NCBI GenBank assembly: GCA_033239525.1
Contig: BSYO01000020.1
Location: 12,774,546-12,838,545, forward strand
Source of the DNA: Nepenthes gracilis
Taxonomy: Eukaryota; Streptophyta; Magnoliopsida; Caryophyllales; Nepenthaceae
DNA: 64,000 bases
Reading direction: 5' to 3'
Shown here: one piece after another, positions 1 through 11,375 of the stretch
How the letters are laid out: every line of letters begins with the position of its first letter
Position numbering within the stretch: position 1 is the stretch's first letter
Position numbers and translations under genes: made by a program
The notes under the pieces: model-generated
Databases searched by the model: none
The model's input: only the letters and a program-made list of their open reading frames with translations
Told to the model about the DNA's origin: nothing

Positions 1-863
1 TTTTAGGGTTCCGGCGAATGAATTTTTACATAAAACTATCAAAATGGATATCTAATCGGTAAATTAACATATATAAGATATGAATAATGATATTCTAGAG
101 CGATTTGACGACGGGGATTTGACAACGACACTGCCAGTCCCTATTGGCCCAGATGTGCGCGAAGGTTCTAGATTGCCTCGGTCATGTTTTCCATTGTAGA
201 TCCATCACTTGCGTAAGCGCCCATTGTCAGTCCTCCCCGCGACCACCTGCTGGAGGGTCGTTGCTGAAGAAGGTAACATCTTTAGCAAGAGTGTTCACGT
301 GTGTGTTAATGTTAACCATCTTGATTTTAAAGTATGAGATCAAAAAGCTGACCTTTCTGTCGCCTCCCACGGACGATACTAATAATGCGTCTCGGATTTC
401 TTGTTCTGAACGGATCTAGATCACCTACCTGATATTCCTCGTTGGGTAAAGTAGATCTGATCAACGTTCTTAGCGACCGAAAACCTGCACACCACAACTA
501 AAAATAAAAAAATAAAAGACAAACGGGGCTTGATCTCCCGTATGCTCTCCGATATTCAAATCAAAAATCTTTCTTAAAGAATAGAAAGGCACAAAAAAAA
601 TATTATACATAGGAGCAATGTAGGAGATTTTATTGTTTGGTTGCTTCTTCCTATGAAACGACTTTCCTTTTGAAGGAAGAGAGCTGGTCCCCCGTTCCAA
701 TGGGCACCATCGTCTTTATAGTGCTAGGGGACAGTTCTAGCAGTCTTGGATCGTCCGTGGAGCCATCTTGGAATTGGTTCGGGCTACTAGTTACAGTCAG
801 TTTCTAACCACGTGGAACTGGGATCGTGTGTTAGAACCGCTTGTGTGGGCTATAGCATCCATG
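1..863. other. Left flank, no recognisable gene
   Basis: Open frames on both strands are short and match nothing I know. The minus-strand reading of about 470-700 and 144-419 has moderate GC and could be an old retroelement leader or LTR, but I see no pol motif, primer binding site or paired repeat. The last five bases (864-868, GCGCC) are the left target duplication of the element that follows. Confidence 0.5.
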
Positions 864-868
864 GCGCC

Positions 869-1399
869 TGATACGGTCTCCATGGCGGTGACAGTAATCA
901 CCGGCGACGATGATGAAGATGCAACGGAAGGGGAGATCAGAGAGGAGGGGGGAGTGGAACAGACAAGATTTTCCGTGAAAGAGGGAGAAGGTTAGGGAAA
1001 GTAGGGAGAGGGAATCGAGGAGAGAAAAGCGAGAGAAGAGAGTGAGAGAGAGAGAGAGAGACACAGAGAGGAAGTAGAGGCAAAATATTCTTTGATTCCT
1101 TTCCCAGAAGCCACATGAGTATAAGTAACAACAGTGTAGTAATCAAAAGCAGAGAAAACAAACCAAACAAATAAACAGCCCACGTGTACGGTTAAGTGGG
1201 AAATGAAAAATCGAACAAGCATATCAATTAAGCAGGTAACTAGTCCACTTCATTTTCAGCAGCTCCAAATCCAGCCCGGGTATAATTCCGCAATTTTCAG
1301 GGGTGGCTGGGTAGTCCGGGAGCTCCTCCTTGTAATTTGTGACTCCGTCGACGCCGTAACCTTCCGATTGATCAAGCCGGTAACAACGCATACGTAACA
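869..1399 (-). repeat. 3' LTR of gene-capturing element copy 1
   Basis: On the minus strand it begins TGTTACGTA and ends GTATCA. It holds a GA/CT-rich tract (about 1030-1070) and differs from its partner by scattered substitutions and small indels, so the insertion is not recent. Confidence 0.9.
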
Positions 1400-1448
1400 T
1401 TGCCGTTCCCATCAAAACAACCTTGTCTTCAAGGTTGATCAAGTGAAG

Positions 1449-2160
1449 GGTTGCAAGTAGATAAATGCATTTGAATTTCTGGGGTTTACACATACCATGC
1501 ATGAATGCCCTGATCACGGCATGCCCACCAAAAGTGTAGAGGATATTGGTGGCTCCTGTGAAATAGGGTTCACCCTCTTTGTGAGGACCCGAGTGGGTCA
1601 CACCTGCACCTGCCCATGAGCAGAATGCCACGATAGTCAAGTACATGGCTGTGTAGATGGTCATTCAAGGCCAAGGAAGGACCCGATCCTGTAATTGTGA
1701 AATGAGGGTATGAAGACTATTGTGTACAGCATGCCCCAAAGTGAGAGCCCAGGTTCTCTTATGTAACCGGTCATTTATGGAGTATATGTTGCTTGCTTGA
1801 GGCTATAAAGCTGTATGACCGTTCCCAAGAGAAGCAAAATGCAATTGGAGGCCAATCCAATCCCCTTTCGGTATGGCCCCAAAGCAGTGACCAACACCTC
1901 GAACCATTGAATGACATGATTCTTGAAGTTGGCGCCTTCTCTTTCTCTTGTTACAATACTCGATGTAATGAACACGATAATGTAGGCGGGACAACTACCA
2001 ACAGACCATAGAAGATTTGAAACAGCAGACCACAGAGCATCCCCATTTGAGAAAAAGAGAATGGTAATGGCGGTAACCCTTGAGCGCCTTTGATTTGATG
2101 CACAATGGGCCAAACATCATAAATGTGAGCCTCCATCACCAACTACGGTGTCGTTCTCGG
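1449..2160 (-). pseudogene. Captured AUX1/LAX auxin influx carrier fragment
   Basis: Translations in shifting minus-strand frames follow the middle of the AUX1/LAX auxin permease family in order: a piece resembling YSFSQMGMLSG with FQIFYGLL, then REGANFKNHVIQWFEVL, an LGPY...IGLA...C transmembrane stretch, a degenerate IND-KRTW segment, TAMYLTIVAF, and FTGATNILYTFGGHAV followed by PQKFK-IYLLATL. Intact carriers are about 470-490 aa with 10-11 membrane helices; only about 230 residues from the centre remain, with at least two frameshifts and a stop near 1665. The segments join without introns although plant AUX/LAX genes are split, so the source was probably spliced mRNA. It runs directly into the element's 3' purine tract. 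It cannot encode a working transporter. Family assignment is strong; the exact paralogue is unknown. Confidence 0.85.
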
Positions 2161-2177
2161 TTCCATCTTTCACAAGT

Positions 2178-2972
2178 CTAAGTGTCGGGGCCTTGGTGAA
2201 GAGATGAGCAACAGTAGACAATTGATGCACAGCCCAGTGTAAGTTCCAGGAGACCACAAGTGATCCTAGGTAGCAAACTGTCAATATTAGCAAGACTAGC
2301 TGATTGGTTCTCAATATGCACGAAGCCGTTTTCAGACTTGGTTTCCACTTCCATCTCTGCTCGTGTGATTGCATCATCAATTGCAGCAGCTTTCCCAGAC
2401 TCCATCTGGATCGCCTTTGAACTCTTCCCCTTTGTCACATTGGCCAGTTCAGCCACTTCCATCCTCTGAGCAGAGTGAAGGTCCTCAGAGATCCCATTAC
2501 CGGTATCTTTTGCCTTGTCAGAAGGAAAATCACCCAAGCTCCTCAACCTGAGACAGCCCTCAGTATCACCTTTGGCTTCATCAACACAAGCATTTTGGCC
2601 ACACTCGGCTCTACTGGCTTTACAAGGAACATGGGATTGTCGACATGAAAATTCACCATTATCGTGGTTTCCATCAAGTGAACGTTTGTTGTTTTTCATG
2701 CATCGTGAGGGAATGTGATTGGCTAAATCATGCACATCACAAGCAGCATCAAGTTTAAGCTTCTTTCCATACAGGCCACCGTTATCCATATTGCTCAGGG
2801 AGCCTTGGGCATGATTTCCAGTAATGTCAACTGTCTTTGTTGAATTTTCTTGCAACATTTTGCATTTTATTTTTGGAGAAGTCATGCTTCCTGTTGCGGG
2901 TGAGGCTTTACCATAAATAGTAATCTCATCAAGACCACCAATTTCGTTCAAGGTCGCCGGCAATAATTGCAA
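2178..2972 (-). pseudogene. Captured fragment of an unidentified plant gene
   Basis: An open frame of 264 codons lies between the conserved block of the element and the AUX/LAX fragment. The protein is polar, rich in Lys, Asp, Glu and Ser, with scattered Cys residues, and has no membrane helix, which suggests an unstructured part of a nuclear or regulatory protein. Nothing like it occurs in the second copy of the element, so by position it is cargo. The last 20-30 residues look like junction sequence. I do not recognise the donor gene. Confidence 0.5.
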
Positions 2973-3068
2973 AGTATGAGCCTGAAATTTCCCTGGTTGA
3001 AAAATCTAGCGGTATCCGGGATCCTTCTTGTGAATACTGTGCCTTTGCCTCGCAGCAATCCCAGCTCA

Positions 3069-3700
3069 AAATGTGGGCACTAATAGGAAGGAATGAATGA
3101 TTGAAACACATGGAAGCTTGCTTCGGAATGTCTGCATGCTGTCCCAGATTTCTCTGTCGGATGAGTCATGGCCATTTGTGTGTAGCAATGGTTGTAGGAA
3201 CTCCCGATTTCCGACAGGGACTGCTGGGAGTGAAAACACCCATGGGCATTATAGAATTGGGCGTTTCTATTGTCTAGGACAACAACCAGAACAACGAGAT
3301 AAGTCCAAGAAGTGTCATCAAATATTTTTGAGTCCGAGATGATTGGTTTTGCTTGTCTTTTATTCCAATCTCGAACGTGAACTTGCCAGCCGGGGTGATA
3401 TTGTTCGATCACACCTGCCTTCCCAATTTGCCCCAGAGGCTTGGCTCTAAAATCCGAAGACAGGGTATCATGACAGCTTGCATGCAAGTCTCTAACTCCA
3501 ACATCCATAATGGAGTCAACAGTAGGACTGTTAGCACCAACAGATGCACAATTGTAGGCGTGTAGCGCCGCACCCTCGAGGACCACCCCAGTAAGGTCAG
3601 GACTACACGAACCAATCATACTTGCAAATTTTGTGATGACTAACAGGGAAGGAGGATTGTGATGGTCATAAATCATGATCAATGACAGAACGTGAAGCAT
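3069..3700 (-). CDS. Conserved 3' coding block of the gene-capturing LTR family
   Basis: An open frame of 206 codons is closely related to the translation of 49314-50040 in the other copy. Both contain HAYNCASVG, PTVDSI-DVGVRDL-AS, LGQIGKAGVIEQ or its near match, WQVHV-DWNKRQAKPI, SKIFDDTSWTYLVVL, LDNRNAQ and HCYTQMA-THPTEKSG. Differences are mostly single amino acids, and the frame is open here but has two stops in the other copy. Shared retention suggests it belongs to the element rather than being cargo. I cannot assign a known retroelement domain; an origin from a gag-like or an older captured host gene are both possible. Confidence 0.6.
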
Positions 3701-4315
3701 AGGGGGGTTTGCAGACGGTCCTGGGTGCTCGATGTGGTTTAGAGTGATGGTCGGATTTGGTTGGTTTAGTGGACATATCAGCGATGATTGGAGTTTACGG
3801 GCCGAGTTGGGTAGCCTTGAGACAATGGGTGAACAATTTCGGTGATGGAGGTTTGAATTGGTTCGATAGTGGAAGCGTTAGAGATGTTTGGTTGTAGGTG
3901 ACAATTCCAGTTGGATCACTCCGAGGTCACATTGTAGGTGGATTTGGTTCAAGGAGGAAAAAGGTCCGTGTGACCGTGCCGAGCCTGTGTAGTGGCAGAA
4001 ACGGCGGAAGCAGGTCGGCGGCAAGGATTATCTTGACGCATTGCTTTCAAGTAATGGCACTTGAGGAAGATTTGCAAAAGTGGAAGCACGAATGGTGAGT
4101 TGAGGCAAGTTTGATTATGCGGCACACACGGTGGGCAAAATTGCCGGTTGGGAAGAGTGGCGATACGAAACCATTGGAGTGACTGGTAGAACTGGTGGGG
4201 GAGAAGTAGAAGGAATCACAGAAGGTGAGGAGAATGTAGCAAGGTATGAACGCCACGGTGGTTCAACGAATTGTTTCTCGAAGTGAGACACAGAGGGAGA
4301 AATTTCAGTGAAGGT

Positions 4316-4870
4316 TCACTGGCATGTTGCCCTGATGGGGGAAGATCTGGTCATGGCGGTCGGGAGAGAATGGTCAGGGGTGGAATCCGTGATAGATGAT
4401 GAGGTCGAAGATCCAGAGGGATGTACAGTCGGTGAGGGTAATCGGTCGACGTAGTTAGTGCGGCAGTGCCGAATTTGTTTTGTGGAAGTGGGAGCAAAAA
4501 TAGGGAGTTGAGGTGGTCTGGAGCTAGTGAAGGAAGGAATTGCGGGAAGAGGAACGTGACAATGGGAAGCCATCGTAGGGGAAGCTACCGGAATCGAAGA
4601 GTTTACTAACCGGCTAGTGGTTTGCTCGATGCTGTGGAGTGATTTGCAGAGTTCCACCATGGACGAGCTGAGTGCGGTGCAGGACGACCGGAGCTGTTCA
4701 GTTTTTGAAACCGCGGTGGACATGCAGGCACTAAATCGGTCGGTAGCTCGTCGGAGGTCCTTCATCGTGCTGGCTAGGTCGGCGACGGCCGCTTCGAGTG
4801 CTTCGAGTGCGCGTTCTTCTTTCTCCTCCGCTTTTGTCTCAATGAGAGCACCAAATGATACGGTCTCCAT
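4316..4870 (-). CDS. LTR-initiated coiled-coil ORF, copy 1
   Basis: The start codon at 4870 lies inside the 5' LTR, five codons from its end, and the frame reads through the primer-binding position into the interior. The translation begins METVSFGALIETKAEE and continues into an Ala/Leu/Glu-rich coiled coil (ALEALEAAVADLASTMKDL), then a Ser/Thr/Pro-rich tail. Copy 2 has the same arrangement with FGAFIETKAEE. An upstream ATG in the LTR at 4912 would add 14 residues. Role unknown; a gag-like structural protein is a guess based on position. Confidence 0.65.
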   Translation of the reverse strand: METVSFGALIETKAEEKEERALEALEAAVADLASTMKDLRRATDRFSACMSTAVSKTEQLRSSCTALSSSMVELCKSLHSIEQTTSRLVNSSIPVASPTMASHCHVPLPAIPSFTSSRPPQLPIFAPTSTKQIRHCRTNYVDRLPSPTVHPSGSSTSSSITDSTPDHSLPTAMTRSSPIRATCQ

Positions 4871-5386
4871 GGCGGTGACGAGTAATCGCCGGCGATGATG
4901 ATGAAGATGCAACGGAAGGGGAGATCAGCAGAGGAGGGGACGAGTGGAACTGACGAGATTTGCTGTGAAAGAGGGAGAAGGTTAGGGAAAGTAGGGAGAG
5001 GGAATCGAGGGAGAGAAAAGCAGAGAAGAGAGTGAGAGAGAGAGAGAGACACAGAGAGGAAGTAGAGGCAAAATATTCCTTGATTCCTTCTGCCGAAGCC
5101 ACATGAGTATAAGTAACAACAGAGTGTAGTAATCAAAACAGAAAACAAACCAAACAAATAAACAGCCCACGTGTACAGTTAAGTGGGAAATGAAAAATCA
5201 GAACAGCATATCAATTAAGCAGGTAACTAGTCCACTTCATTTTCAGCAGCTCCAAATCCAGCCCGGGTATAATTCCGCAATTTTCAGGGGTGGCTGGGTA
5301 GTCCGGGAGCTCCTCCTTGTAATTTGTGACTCCGTCGACGCCGTAACCTTCTGATTGATCAAGCCGGTAACAACGCGTACGTAAAA
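4856..5386 (-). repeat. 5' LTR of gene-capturing element copy 1
   Basis: Partner of 869-1399, same length. It ends on the minus strand with GTATCA directly before the TTTGGTGCT primer-binding position, and the outer edge meets GCGCC at 5387-5391. Confidence 0.9.
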
Positions 5387-5474
5387 GCGCCTGCTATGAA
5401 TCGGTATGAATCTGGTCCGTTTTGTGATCTGGGTGATCCTTCTACTGCGCCTCTTTTGTTGTTGGTCTTCTTTC

Positions 5475-5765
5475 TTAGGGTAGCCCCATCTTATGGCCGT
5501 ACCCATCAGATAACCTGCGATCTAAGAACTGGATCATGCAATCAAGCTTCCTGCTGGCAGCCTTAACGACGCCGTTCTGAGGGAAATTCGAGATCGCAGA
5601 AATTGAGAATTCGTCCTCATCGGAGGAGGAACCGTCGAAACGATCGAAGATTTTCAGCGCATGAGTTTCTTCAGCATGGGAGTCAGGGGAGAGAGCTAAA
5701 GGGAATATCGGGACTGAAGGGAAAGATGACAGTAAGTCGTCCTGGTCTTCGTATTGATCGTCCAT
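5475..5765 (-). CDS. Possible first exon of an unidentified plant gene
   Basis: An ATG at 5765 opens 96 codons of an acidic, Ser-rich protein starting MDDQYEDQDDLLSSF with a later cluster SSSDEDEF and a basic stretch ASRKLDCMIQFLDRRLS. The amino-acid mix looks like real plant coding sequence. A splice-donor-like CGCAG/GTTATC lies near 5510 on the minus strand, so the frame may end there rather than at its stop. Any next exons would lie to the left, where the LTR element is inserted about 100 bp away. I do not recognise the protein, and it may be a truncated or displaced exon. Confidence 0.4.
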   Translation of the reverse strand: MDDQYEDQDDLLSSFPSVPIFPLALSPDSHAEETHALKIFDRFDGSSSDEDEFSISAISNFPQNGVVKAASRKLDCMIQFLDRRLSDGYGHKMGLP

Positions 5766-5829
5766 GCGAGCTGAAATCTAGACAGGATGAATCGAAGGCT
5801 GATAGAGAGGATGGTTTTCCATGACTACA

Positions 5830-6947
5830 TTGAAAACGATGGTTTTCTTTTTCCTCGATGAATTTGATTTTTACGGTTATTTTAAATATTAAATTTATTT
5901 ACTTATTTTTAATAAAAGATTATTTTAAGTAGGATAGAAGGTAAGTAAAATAATAATTTAGTCTAATTTTTTATATTATAAAATAATTCTCAATTTTTTA
6001 TAAAAATAATAAAGATTTAATATTAAAAAATTATAATATAATTGGTTTTTTTTGTATGTTGATCCCAGTGTGCGTACATGGGCTCGTTGGGAAACATAAA
6101 AGAATCAACTTTCGGTCCATTTTGAGCCCATTTTACTTTGTTCCTAACCGGGCCGAGCCCATAAAACAAAATTTTTTTTAAAAAAAAAAGACTATTTATC
6201 TTATCTAATTTCAACTTTGCCTTCTGTAACTTCCCCGCTCTTTGCCTGTGATGCAGACGGAGCTTCAGGGTTGTATTGGATCATTTTGATGGAGGATATA
6301 GAATAAGAGATTCTTATAAAATTCCTGCTCTTTTTCAAAAGTCAATTCTCTCTCCTTGATTTACTAATTTCTTCTTTATATCTATCTAGTAAAAATCATT
6401 TCTAATGAGTTATGGCACAAAAGAAATCATACTCATTCACACGCTGCTATATTCAATTATTTATGTGAGTAGTACCAAATTGCAGTCAATTTGATCTCAT
6501 TTGGAATGAATTAGGATTGAACTTTCTCCGAGAATAAGTCTCACTTGTAGAGAATAAAGCCAGGCTTCATGAAACTTTTGTCGACCGATCAATCAAGGCG
6601 TGCATTCACGGTTTGATTAACGGTGATCTTGATTAGACGGAAGAGTAATCGGATCCCCGAAGCATATTGATGTTCTGCTTGATTATTGTTGCAGCACCAC
6701 ACGTGAAGCTCTAATGCAACTTTCCTCTTCCTGTTTGTTATTTGTTCTGTTTGTTCTGTTTGCTCTGTTTGTTATTTGTTTTATATACGTATACTGAATA
6801 GTTGAAAGGAGGATACGAAATCTCACTTTACTTCCTGAATCTTCCTTCTCTCATTCTAACTCCCTCTTTCTGCTCTCCCTTACTCTCCTTCTTCTACTTC
6901 TACTCTACTTCTCCCTTCTCTCTCCCTCTGTCAGATCTCTCACAGGC
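5830..6947. other. AT-rich intergenic stretch, no gene seen
   Basis: Low-complexity A/T runs fill 5860-6190. From about 6240 the composition becomes more balanced, with pyrimidine-rich sequence at 6830-6940 that looks like the 5' untranslated region or promoter side of the COG1 fragment that follows. No supported ORF. Confidence 0.5.
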
Positions 6948-7186
6948 ACAGGTAACCAAGATGTTGAATTGTTGTTCCGTATAAATCCCATATCAGAGGT
7001 CCGAAAGGTGGAATCAAACACTAGAAAGCAGATCGAGGGCAAGAAGTAAGAGCTACGTCAGTTGATTGCAAATCGGTATCGCGATCTAATCGACTTGGCC
7101 GATTCGATTCTATCCATGAAATCATCATTCGAGTATATTTTTGTCAACATCTCGAGTATATCTAATTCTATACTCTCTCTCATCTG
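6948..7186 (+). pseudogene. COG1 N-terminal fragment (conserved oligomeric Golgi subunit 1)
   Basis: One frame reads LLFRINPISEVRKVE, then NTRKQIEGKK, a TAA stop, [20 protein letters not shown] and LSMKSS. This is the conserved N-terminus of plant COG1, a Golgi tethering-complex subunit, where a Glu codon has become TAA at about 7047. The similarity fades after NISSI and a TGA ends the frame at 7186. The rest of COG1, several hundred residues, is not found downstream. With the stop and truncation it is a pseudogene fragment, probably one exon left by duplication. The homology is strong from the contiguous match. Confidence 0.8.
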
Positions 7187-7489
7187 AAAGTATAGAAGCT
7201 CACTGTTTGTTTGACGTATTATAATGTTTAGCATCTCGACTAATAGAGGCATGATTTGACGTATTATACCAAGACTATGTTAAACAAACAAATTATCTTG
7301 TATTCGACTAATAGAAGCTCTGACACATACACATTATTTTTGTAGTATTGTTTCTCTGACTTCTTAGATGATGTATCATACACATGCATTGAGCTTTCTT
7401 GCCTCTCATAAATTATCTAAAATCCTCCATTTAGCTTTACTAATAGACACAAGCCTTCCTTTCTTATTCATATGTAGTCTATATCATTA
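7187..7489. other. Short intergenic stretch
   Basis: AT-rich, with two related copies of a short phrase (TTGACGTATTATA and CGACTAATAGA, 7211-7315). No gene seen. Confidence 0.4.
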
Positions 7490-7945
7490 AACTTCAGTCG
7501 TTGCAAGAAAGGTATCAATCATGTTGTTATATTACCCTGGTCAATGAATGATGTTGTATTCAAATCTGAACAATCTCACCATAAATTATCGTTGCTTGGG
7601 GTCACAATCATGCAGTCGGGGTGTCTTAAGTAGTTCTAGTCCATCACTATGATAAATCATTGGCCCAGAAGATAGTGTCTCCACAACTTCAACACATGGA
7701 CCACATGTAGCACCTCCCTAGCATATATGCTCCATGCCTTTTTGAATAGGACCTAAGGCTTTAGAAATGAATGCCAAGGGTCTCTTTCCTTGTTCTAGCG
7801 TCAGCAAATCCTCCTCTCTACTTGCATTAGTATACACCTCATGTCTTCTCAAATTCGTGGAGAGCCAATACTAATGTCTTAAGTTATAGTCATCTTTGAA
7901 ACTTTAAAGACTTGCTTGACTTCATTGGTCTACTTGAAGCTATAC
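7490..7945 (-). pseudogene. Ty3/gypsy RNase H relic
   Basis: On the minus strand, in shifting frames, the translation follows a gypsy polyprotein after the reverse transcriptase: FKWTNEVKQVF, then RPLAFISKALGPIQKG, LKLWRHYLLG and finally sequence resembling RLFRFEYNIIH-PG. These are the RNase H and connection regions in the right order. There are several stops and frameshifts. It continues upstream in element order into the tandem array at 7945-11375, so both were once one pol gene. Confidence 0.8.
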
Positions 7946-8892
7946 CTCCGAAGCATGGTGGCGAAGGCCAAGCAGTAAACCTATAGTTCTTGACGAATAA
8001 CCTGTAATAACCTATCAACCCTTGGCTTCCCATCGATGCCAAAACATTCTTCAACAGTGTCTAATCTACCATGGTCATAACTTTTAGTGCACCAACTTTT
8101 ACTCATTCTTATGAGATAATGTGTCCCAAAGTACTCTAACTCCCTCGCACAAACTCACACTTATCTTAATGAAAGTCAGTTTACCTAAAAACCTCAACCT
8201 TTTAAGCCCTTACTAAGCTACCATCGCATGTTCTTGACGAACAACTTGTAATAACCTATCAACCCTTGGCTTCCCATCGATGCCAACACATTCTTCAACA
8301 GTGTCCAATCTACCATGGCCGTAACCTTTAGTGCGCTAACTTTTACTCATTCCTATGAGATAATGTGTCCCAAAGTACTCTAGCTCCCCTACAAAAACTC
8401 ACACTTATCTTAATGAAAGTCAGTTTACTTAAGTACTTCAACCTTTTAACTCCTTATTAAGCTACCATCACATATCAGTGTCAGGTGTCGAAGGCCAAGC
8501 AGTAAACCTATAGTTCTTGATAAACAACCTATAATAACCTATGAACCCTCAGCTTTCCATTGATGCCAACACATTCTTCTTGGTGTCCAATTTATCATGG
8601 CCGCAAGTGCACCAACTTTTACTCATTCCTATGAGATAATGTGTCCCAAAGTACTCTAGCTCCCCCACACAAACTTACACTTATTTTAATGAAAGTCAGT
8701 TTGCCTAAATACCTCAACCTTTTAAACCCTCATTTAGCTACCATCAAACGTCTGTGTCAAGTATCGAAGGCCAAGCAGTAAACCTATCGTTCTTGACGAA
8801 CAACCTATAATAACCTATCAGCCCTTGGCTTTCGAGCAATGCCAACACATTCTTCAACAGTGTCCAATTTATCGTGGCCAAAACCTTTACTA

Positions 8893-9808
<916 letters not shown>

Positions 9809-11375
9809 ATAAGCCAACTTTTACTCATTCCTATGAGATAATGTGTCCCAAAGTACTCTAACTCCCCTGCACAAACTCACACTTATCCTAATGAAAGTTA
9901 GTTTGCCTAGGTACCTCAACCTTTTAAATCCTCATCAAGCTACTATCACACGTCTATGTCAAGTGTTGAAGGTGAAACAGTAAACCTATAGTTCTTGACG
10001 AACAACCTGTAATAACCTATCAACCATCGGTTTCCATCGATGCCAACACATTCTTCAACAGTGTCCAATCTATCATGGCTGCAACCTCTAGTGCAACAAG
10101 GTTTACTCATTCCTATGAGATAATGTGTCCCAAAGTACTTTAACTTCCCTGCATAAACTCACACTTATCTTAATGAAAATCAATTTGCCTAAGTACCTCA
10201 TCCTTTTAAACCCTCATTAAGCTACCATCACACGTTAGTGTCAAGTGTCGAAGGCCAAGCAGTAAACTTATAATTCTTGACGAACAACCTATAAAAACCT
10301 ATCAACCCTCAGCTTCCATTGATGCCAACACATTCTTCAACAGTGTCCAATCTACCATGGCCGTAATCTTTAATGCGCTAACTTTTACTCATTCCTACGA
10401 GATAATATGTCCCAAAGTGCTCTAACTCCCCTGCACAAACTCACACTTATCTTAATGAAAGTCAGTTTGCCTAAGTGCTTCAACCTTCTAAATCTTTATT
10501 AAGCTATCATCACACATCAGTGTCAAATGTCGAAGGCCAAACAGTAAGCCTATAATTCATGACAAACAACCTATGATAACCTATCAACCCTCGGCTTTCC
10601 ATCGATGCCAACACATTCTTCAATAGTTTCTAATCTATTATGGCCGCAACCTTTAGTGTGCCAACTTTCACTCATTCCTATGAAATAATGTGTCCCAAAG
10701 TACTCTAGCTCCCTTACACAGACTTACACTTATCTTAATGAAAGTCAATTTGCCTAAGTACCTCAACCTTTTCATTAAGCTTCCATCACACGTCAGTGTC
10801 AAGTGAAGAAGGCCAAGCAATAAACCTATAGTTCTTGACGAACAACCTGTAATAACCTATCAACCCTTAGCTTCCCATCGATGCCAACACATTCTTCAAC
10901 AGTGTCCAATCTACTACAACTACAACCTTTAGTGTGCCAACTTTTACTCATTCCTATGAGATAATGTGTTCCAAAGTACTCTAGCTCCCCTACACAAACT
11001 CACACTAATCTTAATCAATGTCAGTTTGCCTAAGTACCTCAACATTTTAAACAATCATTAAGCTACCATCACACGTCAGAGTCAAATGTCGAAGGCTAAG
11101 TAGTAAACCTATAGTTCTTGGCCGAACAACTGTAATAACCTATCAACCATCGGCTTCCCATCGATGCCAACACATTCTTCAACAATGTCCAATCTACCAT
11201 GGTTGCAACCTTTAGTGTGCCAACTTTTACTTATTCCTATGAGATAATGTATCCCAAAGTACTCAGCTCCCCTTCACAAACTCATACTTATCTTAATGAA
11301 AATCAGTTTGCCTAAGTATCTCAACCTTTTAAACCCTCATTAAGATACCATCACACATCAGTGTCAAGTGTCTAC

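Larger units (their letters stand above)
869..5386 (-). mobile_element. Gene-capturing non-autonomous LTR retrotransposon, copy 1
   Basis: A complete element read right to left. Two 531-bp direct repeats (869-1399 and 4856-5386) are its LTRs, and the 5-bp target duplication GCGCC lies at 864-868 and 5387-5391. Next to the 5' LTR the minus strand reads TTTGGTGCTCTCATTGAG, which sits where the primer binding site should be. Next to the 3' LTR is the purine-rich stretch GATGGGAACGGCAA. In element order the interior holds an ORF beginning inside the LTR (4870-4316), a diverged middle, a conserved coding block (3700-3069), an unidentified fragment (2972-2178) and an AUX1/LAX fragment (2160-1449). 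No protease, reverse transcriptase or integrase is visible, so it would need enzymes from elsewhere. The second copy at 48216-52141 shares the coding blocks but carries other cargo. The 5' LTR terminus reads AA in place of CA on the plus strand, a single-base decay. Confidence 0.9.
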
